In this document: positions 47,961-60,306 of the stretch, in pieces
How positions within the stretch are numbered: the stretch's first letter is position 1
How the letters are laid out: each line of letters begins with the position of its first letter
Program-made: the position numbers and the translations under genes
Origin: Sorghum bicolor
Taxonomy: Eukaryota > Streptophyta > Magnoliopsida > Poales > Poaceae
NCBI RefSeq assembly: GCF_000003195.3
Contig: NC_012877.2
Coordinates: 12,255,106 to 12,319,105, forward strand
Length of the DNA: 64,000 nucleotides
Direction: 5' to 3'
The notes under the pieces: generated by a model
Told to the model about the DNA's origin: nothing
Seen by the model: only the letters and a program-made list of their open reading frames with translations
The model's database searches: none

Positions 47961-49214
47961 CTCCCTCAATACCCATAAAGGAAGTCATTTAGGACAATGA
48001 TATGGTCTTCAAAGCTTAACTTTGACTCCTTATTTTTATAAAAATATTTATCAAAATGTGGTATATGTATACTTTTATGAAGATATTTTTCATGATAAAT
48101 CTATTGAAAAAAGTCTACACAACCCTCCAAAACTATCTAGGGTGGAATACTTCATCCCAAATTATAAAACCAGATATTCTACCCCCTGAACTTTCAAAAC
48201 TGGTCAAATAATCTCTAGAGTGGTTTTAGAGTGTGGTTTTGTCTTTGTTTTTTTTATTTATTTATGCTAAATCTTTGAAAAACCATAATAAATCACAAAA
48301 AATCATAAAATAAAAAAAAATAATTTTGTTGGACTCCTGATGAGTAGATCTATATAGTGAATATATAATATGATATACTTTAGTACAAAGTTTTTCCTAT
48401 AGCTTTAAATCTATTTTTTTCTGTAATTAATTCGAATAATTTATATATGTAGTTTCTATGGTCCAATTGTGGTAAAATTTTTATGGTGGCCTTATTATGG
48501 TATGCTTCAACTATGGTAAAAATTTTATACTCATTGGATCACATATAACTTAGTTATAGATAAAGCATAGATTTAACAAGAATAAAGCTAAATAAATCTA
48601 TAACTAAGTTATACACGATCCAATGGGTACGAAACTTTTACCATAGTTCAAGTATACAATAACGAGCACACCATAAAAATTTTATCACAATGTAACTATA
48701 GGAACTACATATATAAATTATTCTTATCAATTATAAAAAAACATAGATTTAAAGTCACAACAAAAACTTCATTCTAAAGTATACCATATTATCTATATTA
48801 ACAAAAACTTCATACTAAAGTATACCATATTATATATATTCATTGTGTAGATCTACTCATCAAGAGTCCAACAAAATTAAATTTTTTATTTTATAATTTT
48901 TTTGCGATTTATAATTATTTTTTAAAGATTCAACATAAATAAATAAAAAAGAAAAAGACAAAACCACACTCTGAAACCACTTTAGGTGGTTATTTGACCG
49001 GTTTTAAAAGTTCAGGGGTAGAATATCCAGTTTTATAGCTTGGGAGATAAAGTATTTCACTTTAGATAGTTTGAGGGTTATGTAGATTTTTTCTTAAATT
49101 TATTTATATGGTTTTTATATTTCCAAATTAAACAACTTAAAAGTTATTTACGATTTATATTCCTAATGTTTGACCAAAATCTTATCAAAATGACTTTTTT
49201 ATGGGTATGTAGAG
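47961..49214. mobile_element. Stowaway-like MITE split by a foldback element
   Basis: Left end after TA: CTCCCTCAATACCCATAAAGG. Right end: TTTTTTATGGGTATGTAGAGA. The two arms (47961-48104 and 49093-49214) resemble a normal short Stowaway once the inner element is removed. Confidence 0.55.
48105..49092. mobile_element. Long foldback (hairpin) element
   Basis: Nearly the whole 988 bp is one imperfect palindrome with arms of about 480 bp. The left arm starts AAAAAAGTCTACACAACCCTC and mirrors GAGGGTTATGTAGATTTTTT on the right. Inner pairs such as TGGTTTTGTCTTTGTTTTTT/AAAAAGACAAAACCA and CTATGGTAAAAATTTTAT/GAAACTTTTACCATAG continue to a centre near 48570. Confidence 0.75.
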
Positions 49215-49564
49215 ACTATTCTACAAACTTTAGTTTTTTGTGGAGCTGCTCTGTGGTAGAGTTTGTGAAACAAAATTTCTAAAGCAGTCCCAAACACCCT
49301 GTGTTACTTTGATGATGATCGAGGCTAATTAAGTTGAGGTCGGAAGAAAAAAATTTCTATCACACAACATACTCTCAAACAAAACGAGGCAAAATTCTGT
49401 GGAGGAAATCAAATGCGGCGCTTATAAGATGGATAACGTATTGGAGAATTTCATTTTTTTTAAAAAAAAGTGAGAGATTTTAAAAATTCTATTCAATCAT
49501 CATATCATAATATTTCATTTTCTAGTATCATATCCTAGCTGGTTGAGCTTGTTGCAACGGACAC

Positions 49565-49570
49565 CACGTG
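49565..49570 (+). promoter_or_regulatory. G-box (CACGTG) near the OEP37 start
   Basis: A CACGTG in ACACCACGTGTC, 61 bp upstream of the ATG. G-boxes bind bZIP and bHLH factors. No clear TATA box is seen, so it could be promoter or 5' UTR. Confidence 0.35.
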
Positions 49571-49630
49571 TCTTGTTCACTCCTTGCTCTTCTCGCCACC
49601 TCTCTTCTGTTACCCATCTCGCCGCATCGC

Positions 49631-52600
49631 ATGGCGGCGCCGGCCCTCCTCCCTCCCCCTACCATGGACGAAGAAGGCGCCGCCCCGCCCGCCCCAGCGA
49701 CCCCTTCCCCCGCCCCACCCCCACTCCAGCCGGAGCCGAAGCCCCCGCTCCTGCGCCGGCTCCCGCCCGTCCGCGTGACCTCGGAGTTCGACAGCGAACG
49801 GCGCCTCTTCTCCCACCGCCTCTCCTGCCGCGTCCTCGACGGCGTCGCCAAGCTCCGTCTCCGCATTAGCCATGGCGCTGGGGGAGGAGGGATCCCCTGG
49901 GGCCCGCCCGAGGTTGGGGTCCTGGCGCGGAACTTCTCCGTCGTCGTCGACCCCGCAACCCGAGGCGCCGTGCTGCGCGGCGCCGCCGACCTCGCTGGCT
50001 CCCTGCGACTGCGCGCCTCCCACAACACCAAGGTGCTGGCCTCTGATTGATTGCGCACCTTTTTTTCACATCGATTTTTGTTACTGACCCTTTTCTTAGC
50101 GTGTCGTGATGAATTGGGAATGATACCATACGGTGGTTCAATCAATTAGCTAAACTAGCACTAGCTTCCCAACATTTGGAAGCAAAGGGAACTGATAGGA
50201 TTGTGTAATTATGAAATATGGAAACGAAAGACAAATGTGGCTAGGAATAAAATTTGACAAAAATAAATGGACCATATACAGAGGGACTTTGTGCAGCGCT
50301 CACCTTGCCAGGAACGACAGAATCGGGATACAGGGGTTTTAGCTGATTTTTAGTGTTGTACTTGTAGAAATATGAACTTCAGAAGTTAAAGTGGGCTCTT
50401 AAGTATTGGGAATTACTCTTGGAATGCTAGAAAACGGTAGTGGGCTAGACATTCTTGATTTTTTGGGGAGGGAGAATAAAGACACTTCTCAGTTCTTTCT
50501 TTATTGAATGGTTCTACTTTGTAAGAAATGCCGTTGCGGATTGACGTAGCTATTGATTATTGAAAGCCATGAGCCCATGAGACAATATTTCTTCCTCTAA
50601 AGTATGTTTCTATGAGGTTGGGTCAGTTCTACTGCATGTAGCTTGAAGATTGTTTGAGGGGCTTTGCTTCTGTGGCGTGTTACATTGTCAGTGCTCTCTT
50701 ACTCGTGGTATGGCTGCACAAGTTGTATGTTGAGAGCTATTTCCTTGATGATTTCACAGCATGTAGGACCATGGGCACTGTAAAAAAAGTTGCTGTTGCA
50801 CCATATGTTCATTTGAGAATATCAGTGTTTAGTGTTGAAAATGTACTTTGAAATAGTAAAACTTGTATGAGTCAGTGAGAATTTCCTACTCAATGGAAGG
50901 TTAAATGGGGATTGGAGAGCCCCTGCTCTATGTTGGAAATGTAGTGGGAAGTAGTTATGTAGGCTCAATATACTGATTTAACTATCGTATTTTTTCAAAT
51001 ACTCATGCCATGCTAAACAAAGCTGATATATTCATTAGATAGCTGATCCAGGCATATTTAGCGAAAAAAGCAAATAATTGGAAATCATATATTAGCTTGA
51101 ATTATGTGGGATCTTTGATTCATGAAAACATGTAGTTCTGTCAGGAGTAGTTTAAAAGGCTTAAGAACAGAATGCTGATATGTTACCTTGATTCCTTGAG
51201 TAAGTAGGATCTTTCATTATTGGTAACATGTGGTTTTGTTACTTAAAAGACTGGTCCATATACCTATCATGTCAGTTGGGGGGATTTTGTGATTCTTCTC
51301 TAGATAAGCGGCGAACATGATGCAAACTATTGTTTCGTCGCTCTTCTAACAAAGCTGAATCCAAGTTAATAAGGGCATAGAGCAGATAAGGAATATTGAA
51401 AGCCTATTCTCTATTGTAAGTCCATGCGTTTGCAGCATACTTTGGTTGCCTGTACTTTATCCTTACTGTAGATTTCTGATTACAGAGACATTTTAGGTCT
51501 GTCTGATGGAAATTGTTTCCCATGTGTTATGTTTATTTTCTGCTCAAAATGGTTATGAAATTTTCATGGTAAGAGTTCTGAAGTTGGAAGTGACACCTGT
51601 TGTTTATATATGGCTCCATATAGAGTACCATGTGACTTTCTGAAACTGGCTTGTGTTTCAGAACTGCCAGACTGGAGAGCAATCATATATTCATGTTGGC
51701 TGTTCAGCACTCTGTTTATCTATGTCTTGCAACTATGAATATGACAAATCTATTGTTTCTTGCATTCAATTGGATAGGTGCTTTCAATTCAAGTACCACA
51801 GTAGAAAGGTGTGTTCTGTTCATTGAGATGTTTTTATTACCACTGTCATGTTTCCTATGATGAAATTTTAGGAGTATTTTCTATATTTCAGTCTATCCAT
51901 TCATTCTATATATTGAGTATTTCTCTTCACCTTATTTCCATGTGCTTTTGTTCCTCATGTGATTTTTTAATCAAATCTAAAATAAAATCATATAGCATAT
52001 ATTTTGTAACAAAAGAAGGCCTTTTTACCTGTCCTTAGCATACATTAGTTATGTACTGGACTTGGAATGTGGAGTTAACTTCTATCAAAATGGAAACTTT
52101 GAACCATGGATACTTATCAGTTGTGGAGAGATGATATTTTGGTTGTTACTGAGCAGGGGCGGAGGCAGCTATCTGGCAAGGTACGGCAGCCGCCATACCT
52201 AAATTTTATACAAAAGAGTGAAAGACTATTATGTATATACGTGAAACACTATACACTACTGATGGATTTAATGGCTGAGCCGCTGTCTCCCATGTCTATT
52301 TTATTTGCTGATCACAAAGTAATATAAATATTTTGATAATATTCCAATAAATCCTTTCCTAATGTCCTTGTATATTTGATAGTTATATTATACGTGGTTT
52401 CCCATTATAAGCCGCCACACCTAGAAAATATTCCTACCTCCGCCACTGTTACTGAGCATTAAGTTGTCCATGAAACTGGCTTTGTATTTACTGCATCTTT
52501 ACAATATTCAGTTGAAGATTTTTTGTACTAAGGTTGAGTCCACTGGAAAACCACCTCATTCTTTTTGAAAAGAATACTACATGCATTAGAATGGTTTCTT

Positions 52601-55600
52601 GTGTAAAAAAAAAACTGTTTTCCCCCTTCTCTACTTGGACATCTCTTTGACATTCTCTGGAATGCACAATAACTTGATAGTTTGTGTCATAAATGGAAAC
52701 AAAATAAGGTCAAGGATTTACTTGTATTACAAAGTTCATTAACTATTTCAACAGGTGTATTGTTCATTTATCTCGTTCTGCAATATATTTGTGTTCAAAT
52801 TGCAACTTCTTTTTTGGGCCACCAATCAAAGGAAGAATTGAAATTTCTTAGGGGCCCATGATTTCCAAATCAACTTCCATGGCTCCAGGTTTATGGATCC
52901 TACAAAAAAAAAAAAAAATGCTTGATAGGCCATCTTAGCTGAATGCCGTCCATCTCCAGGAAATCTCCACATAGGGCGTGTTTGCTTGCCTCGACTGTGC
53001 TGGCCCGTATGGATGAGTAGAGCCAGGGCATTCCCAGGCAGTCCAGACTAGTGAAACTTCTCTTGTTTGGTGGACTCATATCTGTTGGGCCTGGCTTTGT
53101 ACAGATGCTGTTTGTTTGCGTGGAAGTGTTGTGGGCCAAACACCTCAGCCACCCCCGCTCATGTGATTATGGCTGAGAGGATGATGGAGTGAACCGTGCC
53201 TGGGAGAAACGAAACTGGATTTTGTTTCGCCGTGGCTAGGCTCCATGGTGCTTTAAGCACTGTGCTGCCGGGCTCTGGTGGGCATTCAGGCAAACAAACA
53301 AGGCCTCTTGCAGCCTGGGAGCCTGGCCCAAACAAACAGCCCCGTATATTCGTTCTTTGTATCATGTTGGACCTCCACCCATAATCTCAGATATCAAGAT
53401 ATTTGGACAGAGCAGCTACCGAAATGGCTTCCTGTATTTATCTTGAACTAGCAGCGATCAACTGAAACTTCCTGTACCCTGTCCGCTGATTGGTTTTGCA
53501 TTTATAAGCAAGGCAAATAAATGTGGGCCAGGATCAGCAATGGGCTCTTCCAAACACTTTGTCCAAAAGAGAGTATTGCAGCCATCTCCAGTTACAGTAA
53601 CAATTTTCTTCTTTTCTTAGATGCTACTCATTCAAGGTTGGTTTTCTGAGATCTGAGCTTACACATTGACTAATATCAGATAATATCATCATGCAATGAT
53701 CAGATAATGCATTCTAGACTAGATTTGGTTTTTTGCTTTGATCTGCCTACTAAATGTTATAGCAGTAAAGATTTACCATTATATAGGCCATAGGGTAAAT
53801 GTAGTGCTAAATCTGAAATTTATATTATATTCATTGCTCTCTCTTTAAAATATGAAATTGCACATCTTTGCCAGTATGTGACATACATTTACATTACTGC
53901 ATAATATATGTTAGTGTGTCTGTTTTCTCAGGAGCAACAAGGAGAAGTGGCAATTACTGCGAATTTGAGAGATTCACCATGCAAGATTGAATTGTCATCT
54001 CTGGTTCCTCCTAATGCACTGGTCAGTATAAAAATTTTGAGCAGATTTTCAGGGCTGGGTTAAAACAAATTTTCCTCGCCACTATGCAGGGAAATAGTGT
54101 GTCCCTGGCAGTCAATGGCATGTCCTGGTAGCTGGAGTTGTTTTGACTTAGTGCAAAACCTGGTGGAGGTCTTCCCTCCAAGGGCGTTTTTTTTATTAGT
54201 GACCATATGAACACAATAGCTTTCGCGAAGCTTTAGTTCATCAGAAACATGCATGAGCATGAGTTGATTTCTTCCTCGAAAATGCAGGAGAGCTGCATCT
54301 CTTTGCATTAAGAAGAAGAAGAAGAAAAGGGCCCTTACAAACCCTTACAAACGCGCACAACACACCAATACAAAAAACAAAACAAAAATAAAAAACACAG
54401 TTCAGCAAAAACTTCACTCTACTTTACAAAAGGTTGCACAGATCACTGATGACAACAGACAAACATGACCCGACCAAGCCTGTGGGCTGTGGCTACTGTT
54501 CCCCATCCGGCACAAAGGCAAGGAGGTGGGAAACCCCTTTAGCCCCAGCCAAAAATCAGTCCAGTAGCTCCTTTTTAGCGAGCAATAAAGCTCCAGCTAA
54601 ATTGGAGATGCGCCATCAAAGACACCAATTTATATATGAGTCTTTTTCGGGTTTGATTATCAATCAAGGATTCTGCCCTCTCCCACCAATCATCGAAACA
54701 GACATCGTTAACTTGTGGGGTTAGAGCCTTCAGGCTGAGCTTTTGCAGCAATGGAAACCAAAATTCTCTTGAGAAGAGGTAAGCAGAGCAAGTGATTGAT
54801 CTATTCCTCATGTTGATTGCAGAGTGGACAGTGAAGAGGGTGTGGTAGATCTCGCCGTGCTAAATGATCAACTGTCCAGTACCTGTTATGCGCCACCAAC
54901 CACATGAAAAACCGTCATTTTCCTGGAGCCCATGACTTCCAAATCCTCTCCTATGGTCTGAAAGGAATAGCACCCAGGAACATTCCTTCATAGGCCAACT
55001 TGGCAGATTATTTGCCATTAGTAGGAAGGCACCAAATATGAGAGTTGTCTAACTGGTTGTAAAATCACCTGACCAAGCACGTCGTAGAGGCCAAGATACT
55101 CAACAATCACTTCGACACTTAAAGCACCTTTGATGTCGGATACTCAACAGTAGTTCGTAAAGGCTTTTTGCACAGTCCTCTTGTTAGCTCTTCCTTTTCG
55201 GCACAAGTGAAAACAGCCGGGGTGCAAGATCAGCAATACATTGTCCATGCAGCCAGCAGTCCAAAATAATGTGGAGATGCCATTGCCAATTTCTGACACT
55301 ACTGCCATGAAAAAAAAGACCTGCACACAGTCATGAACTTGAATTGTGAAGACGAACCAAAGTTGGTTAGCCTCAGTCTTTTGCAGCCAAATCCATCTCA
55401 TCCTTAGGGCCCAGTTCAGATTTTGAACATTGGAAATTCCTAGTCCTCCAAGCTCAACTGGATGACATACTTTAGGCCAAGCTAACAAAGCAATGACCAC
55501 TCTTAACATCTTTGTGCCATCTCCATAAGAAATTCATTCTAATTTTATCAATAGCTTTGAGTGCCGAAGGAGGAACTTCTATGGCCATCGCTAGATAGAC

Positions 55601-57261
55601 TAGCATGGAACGGAGCACAAATTGACTAAGATCTGCCTACCAGCCCTTGTTAAAAGGTCAGCCTTCCATCCTGGAAGCTGATCAGCTAATTTATCAATGA
55701 TGGGCTGGATTTGAGCCTTAGATAATTACTTTAGAGATAGAGGGATTCCAAGATATTTGTATGGGAATTCCAACAGCTGACATGCATGAGTTGATCACAT
55801 TAAAAGAAATTAAATACATTTCTTTACTGTAGCCAAGAGCAACATTCTTCTTCCCAAATGGTGAAGTCTCAATTAAAGAGAAGATTTTGGATGAGGGTGA
55901 CAGGATTTTGTCAGTAAATGGCCTTGTGAAGTCACATGTTTTGAATGGACTTTGCACAGCTGTGTATAATGACAATGCGATGAACATTAAATATCGCTAC
56001 AAGGTAAGACTTGTCTCAGCTATTTTTTGTTTTACTTATATTACTATTTGCCACTCACAATGTTTCAATTTCTATAGGATGATGAAATATCATTTGTCCC
56101 CAGCATCTCGTTACCATCCAATACTCTGTCATTTGCATTCAAGCGCCAATTAACGCCTTTGGACAAGTTGAGGTAACTACAACATTGGCATGAATTTTGG
56201 TGGTCATTGTCTTGAACTTCAAACAGTTATATGGTTGCATACATCTCTAAAGTTGGGTAGAGTAGAAGTCTATAAATGCTGGAAGCACATATGAGGAATA
56301 AGTCTATGTCAAACCCTGCCGATTCAAGGTTGATGATATTGTGCCCCCTAAACTATCCAAAACCATGTAAACAACCGCCTGTCACAGTTTTAGAGGTGGT
56401 TTTGCCTACGCGGTGTGGCACTGTATGTGGACTACTGGACTCTGACATGGGCAAACTTCCCTATGGCATGCCAGATCAATCTGTAACTGCACATCACTCT
56501 AGTAATCCCTCTACTTCCATCACCTCTTTATTTCTCTCCATCACTGATGACAACCTGTTGAGGATGGCCCACATGTGCCACATAATAGCTAATTAATGCA
56601 CCCCACTGACAAAACCACCTAGAGGGCTATTTAGGTTTTACATAGTTTGGGGCGTCACTACCTGGTTTAGTAGTTTAGTTGGTTAAGTAGATGAACCCAA
56701 TGCCTCAGTTGCAATATTTGAGCCTGGACTCCGGTGAAAGATGATGTTTATGAGTTATCTAAACGAACTTACAGAGCTTTTTGTTGCCAGCTATTGGTAC
56801 AATTTTGACACAAACTACTGGAGCGCCATCTACAAACACAAGGCTAACAAGCATCTCAAGTGGAAAGCTGGCTATGAGTCAGACAACAGGCTTGGATGGG
56901 CATCGCTTTGGGTAAGGCGTCCCCTCACATTTTATTGTTTATTTACAAGTAAGCCGCGTATGGACACCTTTGTTTTCTTTTCCTTTACTGTTTGCGACGA
57001 GCAAACACCTTTTCTTCTCTTTCTATCATTTGGTAGTCTAAGAGAGTTCCTGCAGTTATGTGTTGAATAATTGCTTATTTCTTTGCACCGGAACATACAC
57101 TATCAACTGATGTAAAATCTGGCATGCAGGTTGGAGATGCTGGTGGCAGTACAAAGGAGGTGCCATTCAAAGCCAAAGTTCGCCTCACGCTTAAAGTTCC
57201 CCAGGACAATATGCGGAATTCAACTGTAGTGTTTCATGTGAAGAAAAGATGGGATTTTTAG
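49631..57261 (+). CDS. OEP37: Outer envelope pore protein 37, chloroplastic, 6 exons
   Basis: Coding exons: 49631-50032, 53932-54021, 55833-56003, 56078-56172, 56791-56911 and 57130-57261. They join to 336 codons plus stop, near the length of the Arabidopsis protein. All introns are GT-AG. Recognised from conserved blocks: RVTSEFDSERRLFSHRLSC (exon 1), EQQGEVAITANLRD (exon 2), PRATFFFPNGEVS (exon 3), SLPSNTLSFAFKR (exon 4), YWYNFDTNYWSAIYKH and GWASLW (exons 5-6), and C-terminal VKKRWDF. OEP37 is a beta-barrel, cation-selective channel of the chloroplast outer envelope. The N-terminus is Ala/Pro-rich, without a clear transit peptide, as expected for an outer-envelope protein. A second in-frame ATG at 49664 has a stronger ACCATGG context and may be the true start. 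Introns 1, 2 and 4 hold transposons. Confidence 0.9.
50033..52153 (+). other. OEP37 intron 1, upstream part
   Basis: AT-rich intron sequence following a weak GTGCTG donor. No nested gene or repeat recognised. Confidence 0.4.
52154..52448. mobile_element. hAT-type MITE in OEP37 intron 1
   Basis: 295 bp with ends CAGGGGCGGAGGCAG and CTACCTCCGCCACTG and a perfect 8-bp target duplication TTACTGAG (52146-52153, 52449-52456). Length of duplication and CAG-type ends indicate hAT. Confidence 0.85.
52974..53344. mobile_element. MITE-like element in OEP37 intron 1
   Basis: Inverted ends GGGCGTGTTTGCTTGCC and GGCCCAAACAAACAGCCCCG. GC-rich inside with CCTGGGAG and GGCCTGGC words like the element at 46015. 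Target duplication not clear. Confidence 0.5.
54269..55783 (-). mobile_element. 5'-truncated LINE (L1-type) in OEP37 intron 2, antisense
   Basis: 1515 bp flanked by the 12-bp duplication GCATGAGTTGAT (54257-54268, 55784-55795). The minus strand encodes the end of a non-LTR reverse transcriptase: FPYKYLGIPLS near 55770, LPGWKADLLTRAGRQIL near 55650, LGGLGISNVQNLNWALRMRW (55445-55390), then a zf-RVT-like region, a LINE-like CFDDWWERA (54700) and a 3' end GCAGCTCTCCTGCATTTTCG near 54275-54295. A stop replaces a codon at about 55724 and the frame breaks near 55600, so it is dead. It begins 49 bp upstream of exon 3. Confidence 0.8.
56341..56658. mobile_element. MITE in OEP37 intron 4
   Basis: Imperfect inverted ends GTGCCCCCTAAACTATCC and TACATAGTTTGGGGCGTCAC, with inner pair GAGGTGGTTTTGCC/CAAAACCACCTAGAG. 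Mutator-like style; duplication not clear. Confidence 0.5.
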
Positions 57262-58152
57262 TTTCTATGGGCTCAATTAGTGTTACATCATGCGCACATA
57301 AGCAAGCGTGTAATATGTTCTGCCAAATAAGAAATGGATGTAAATTTGTGATATGTTCTGTCAAATTGTTACACGCAAATGCTAGGGAGAAATCATGTGA
57401 TGTTAAGAGAAGGAGAGAGATCCAATCTGATACTCTTTTCCAACAAGAAAAACAACATTCTAACCCAGATTAGCCATCAAATTATTTCTTTGTTAGCATC
57501 TCCAAGAGTTTTTAAACTCCTAATCTTATTTTTTTAGCAAAAAGAGGAAAACTCATCCTCCAACAACTTCCTGTACTAACTTAAAATCTTTTACCACGAA
57601 CTTGTCCTGTTTGAGATCGCTTTAAGTCAATTCGATTATAATCGTCGTACCGTGAGGATTTTTTTTATAGTCATCAAACTTGGAGATGGTCTTATATATT
57701 ATACAACGGAAATAAGCTTAGTGTTATCACGCAACCGGCACACAGTAACAATCCACTAAAAATCATAGCCGGAATCCTTTTTTTTAATTTTTTTAAAACA
57801 TGCTTAGTGACGTGATCATATTTAGATGGGCTTTGGTCATAATTAAATCGAATTTAATTATGGGCTGAAACCCTAGAGCATGTATTGCAACTTAATAATA
57901 TACTAGGTGAGTGGCCAGGGAGCGGCAGCCAAACCAGCCAGCCCAGGCCATGGCCACGGCCACGGAGCAGCAGCCAAGCCCAAGAGCAAAACAGTCACGC
58001 CATGGCCAAATACATATATTTAAAGATTTAAAACATGGTTAATTGTATTAAAATATCATTAGAGCTTACAAACAATGTTTAGAGTCCTATTTGGGAGAAA
58101 CAAATGTTTGGAGTCCTATTTGAGAGAAGCCACAACAATTGAAGTCCTATAA
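57262..58152. other. 3' UTR and flank of OEP37
   Basis: The first few hundred bases probably hold the 3' UTR (AATAAG-like signals near 57327). A CATGGCCACGGCCACGG GC patch lies near 57948. No gene is seen. Confidence 0.3.
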
Positions 58153-58430
58153 ATCCCAGCTTGCAGTCTACGATGTTTAGAAATTTTTAAAAACATCTTC
58201 AAGCAACTCTTCTGGAGAGCGAAGAAAAAATACTTCACTTTAATAGAATTATGGTTAGAACAAGCTGTATTTTAGATTTAATTTTCTTTTTCTCCTTCTC
58301 GGTTCCCTAGGAACCTTCTGTACCCCTTCCCCTTCCCCTACCCTTCCCTTCTTCCTTTTTTGTATTGTCTCTGTAACTCAGGGTTTTTGCTCTCTTTTTT
58401 AATAAATTTTTTCCGGTGCTCGTTCAAAAA
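58153..58430 (+). mobile_element. Short truncated retroposon with poly(A) end
   Basis: Flanked by the 16-bp duplication AATTGAAGTCCTATAA (58137-58152, 58431-58446). It ends with GTTCAAAAAA after a T-rich stretch (TGCTCTCTTTTTTAATAAA). This is the signature of target-primed insertion; it is probably a 3' fragment of a LINE. Confidence 0.7.
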
Positions 58431-58446
58431 AATTGAAGTCCTATAA

Positions 58447-59439
58447 TAGCCATTTTTTGTTAGTTCTAGGTTTGTGTTGTCATCTTTAACACATCTTTTA
58501 ACATATTTAGTTTCAGTTATAACTTGCTATGATTCTTATTGAAAACAGGGAAGCCTGTTTTTGGCCATCAAACTGTTGCACAATAAGTTTATTGTTAACC
58601 ATGCAACTTTTGAATCAGAAATCTTTGACCAACAAACTATCAATACGTCACAAATATGAGACCATTTAGCTGGTTTCAATAGTACATTATAATTTTTGAA
58701 AGTAGTAAAAAGGGGATATTGCAAAAAATTACGACTAGTTCACTTTAAAGCAGCAAAACATGGAAAAGTATCAATTTCTAAAAAAATATAATCTATGTGA
58801 TGTTACACTTTCAGAATTATTGGAATTTTACCTTTTTTGTTCATAGTTTTTATTGCTGGTAGCCATGTTTGTACTTTTTTGAATGATCACTAGGAGGGAT
58901 GATATATTCGCACCTGATTTTTCATTGCCACATATGTTTGAAATTGGAATGTTAGTTATAAGGTTGGGTCATGAACCCAAATACAAAACATGGAAGATTG
59001 AAGAGAAAAGATCACGAGCACGAGGCACTAGGACACCTGCTTCTTCGCCTTTGCGAGACGCGACCTCAGCATCGCTGACCTTGGTGCGCACTCTGCCACG
59101 CTCACGGCAAGCCAGACCAGCTGCGAGTTTGAGGCCCAAAGCAGTGCCCCTTCTTTGGCAGCAGCACAAACAAATACATTATTTTTTTTTATAAAATTAG
59201 CACTAATTTCCTATTTTTCTAACTTAAAATGAATTGATTATGAGTTTTTTTTAAATAAATCAGCATTTGTAACTTAGAAAATAGGAAAAAAAACATCTTT
59301 GAAATCAGCTAGACAACCTAATTTGTTCAATTTTTATAGTTCGGTGGTTAAGGATTCTTGCGTGGTCAAAAGCAATCGGACAATAGTTAGATGGTAAAGC
59401 ATGGACTTGTTCCTACTAAAAGTTGTGTAGTTCATCGAA
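58447..59439. other. Intergenic, no gene seen
   Basis: AT-rich. An open frame at 58883-59194 has no recognisable features. Confidence 0.3.
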
Positions 59440-59850
59440 GGTAACACATTTGCGAAACTGATTGGTTTTAACACGACTTCTTCTGATTTCTATCCACGCT
59501 AATACACCGTAGGTGCACACAAAACATACTAGGTCCATTTTAGCCAACACATTGCGATACTGATGGTTTTAACACAAGTACTTATGATTTTCATCCATGC
59601 TAATACACCGCAGGTGCACATAAAACGTACTAGGCCCATTTTAGCCAACACATTGCGAAAGTGATGGTTTTAACACAAATACTTGTGATTTCCATTCACG
59701 CTAATACACCGCAGGTGCACACAAAATGTACTAGACCCATTTTAGCCAAGACATTGCAATACTGATGGTTTTAACACAAGTACCTATATGATTTCCATCA
59801 ATGATGACACATTGCAGGTGCACACAAAACGTACTAGGCCTATTTTAGGT
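59440..59850. repeat. About 101-bp tandem repeat, 4 copies
   Basis: The word AGGTGCACA recurs at 59511, 59612, 59713 and 59816, with CACATTGCGA and GATGGTTTTAACACAA in each unit. Copies are roughly 85-90% alike by eye. A C-run and A-run follow (59862-59890). Confidence 0.8.
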
Positions 59851-60306
59851 TACCATATGCCCCCTCCCCCCCCCCCCCCCCAAAAAAAAAGGTTTCATAG
59901 TTATCATAGCTCATTTCTGCATTAAGTTTTTTTCGCCCAACACCGGTCGACAACTTTGTCTTGTCAGTAGTAATCTAGACCCTCTATTTTCGAGCGCCTT
60001 GTGGTCTGATTTTATTGTCTAGGCATTTTCTTGTAAGGTCAGCAACCAAATAGGCCCGTAGTGCTTGTATGAGCTGACAAAAAAAAAGCTGTAGATTAAC
60101 ATCATTTAGCAAATGGTGTCTTATCGCATTCTGAGGTGTAGATGATGTAGTGCTTATTATGCTAGTATTTTCCTTAATCCTATAGAAAACTTGAGCCAAT
60201 AAGGATCAATCTAATTTGTTGCTTGTATAAACCTATATCTAGACTTGTACAATGCAGTTTGTTCGTGTTTGATTGCCTTCATATGCTCTTATTTAGGCTT
60301 AACAAT

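Larger units (their letters stand above)
47849..49300. mobile_element. Outer MITE of a three-level nest
   Basis: Ends GGGGTGTTTGGGATCGC and GCAGTCCCAAACACCCT are inverted matches. Together with about 110 bp on the left and 85 bp on the right they surround a Stowaway-like element. Confidence 0.55.

Noticed and set aside
49528..50145. 205-codon minus-strand frame opposite OEP37 exon 1
   Set aside because: Shadow of the GC-rich first exon; the plus strand holds the conserved protein with matching splice sites.
59440..59850. CRISPR-like array
   Set aside because: Units are adjacent diverged copies about 101 bp long with no short identical repeats and unique spacers, and the DNA is a plant nuclear genome.
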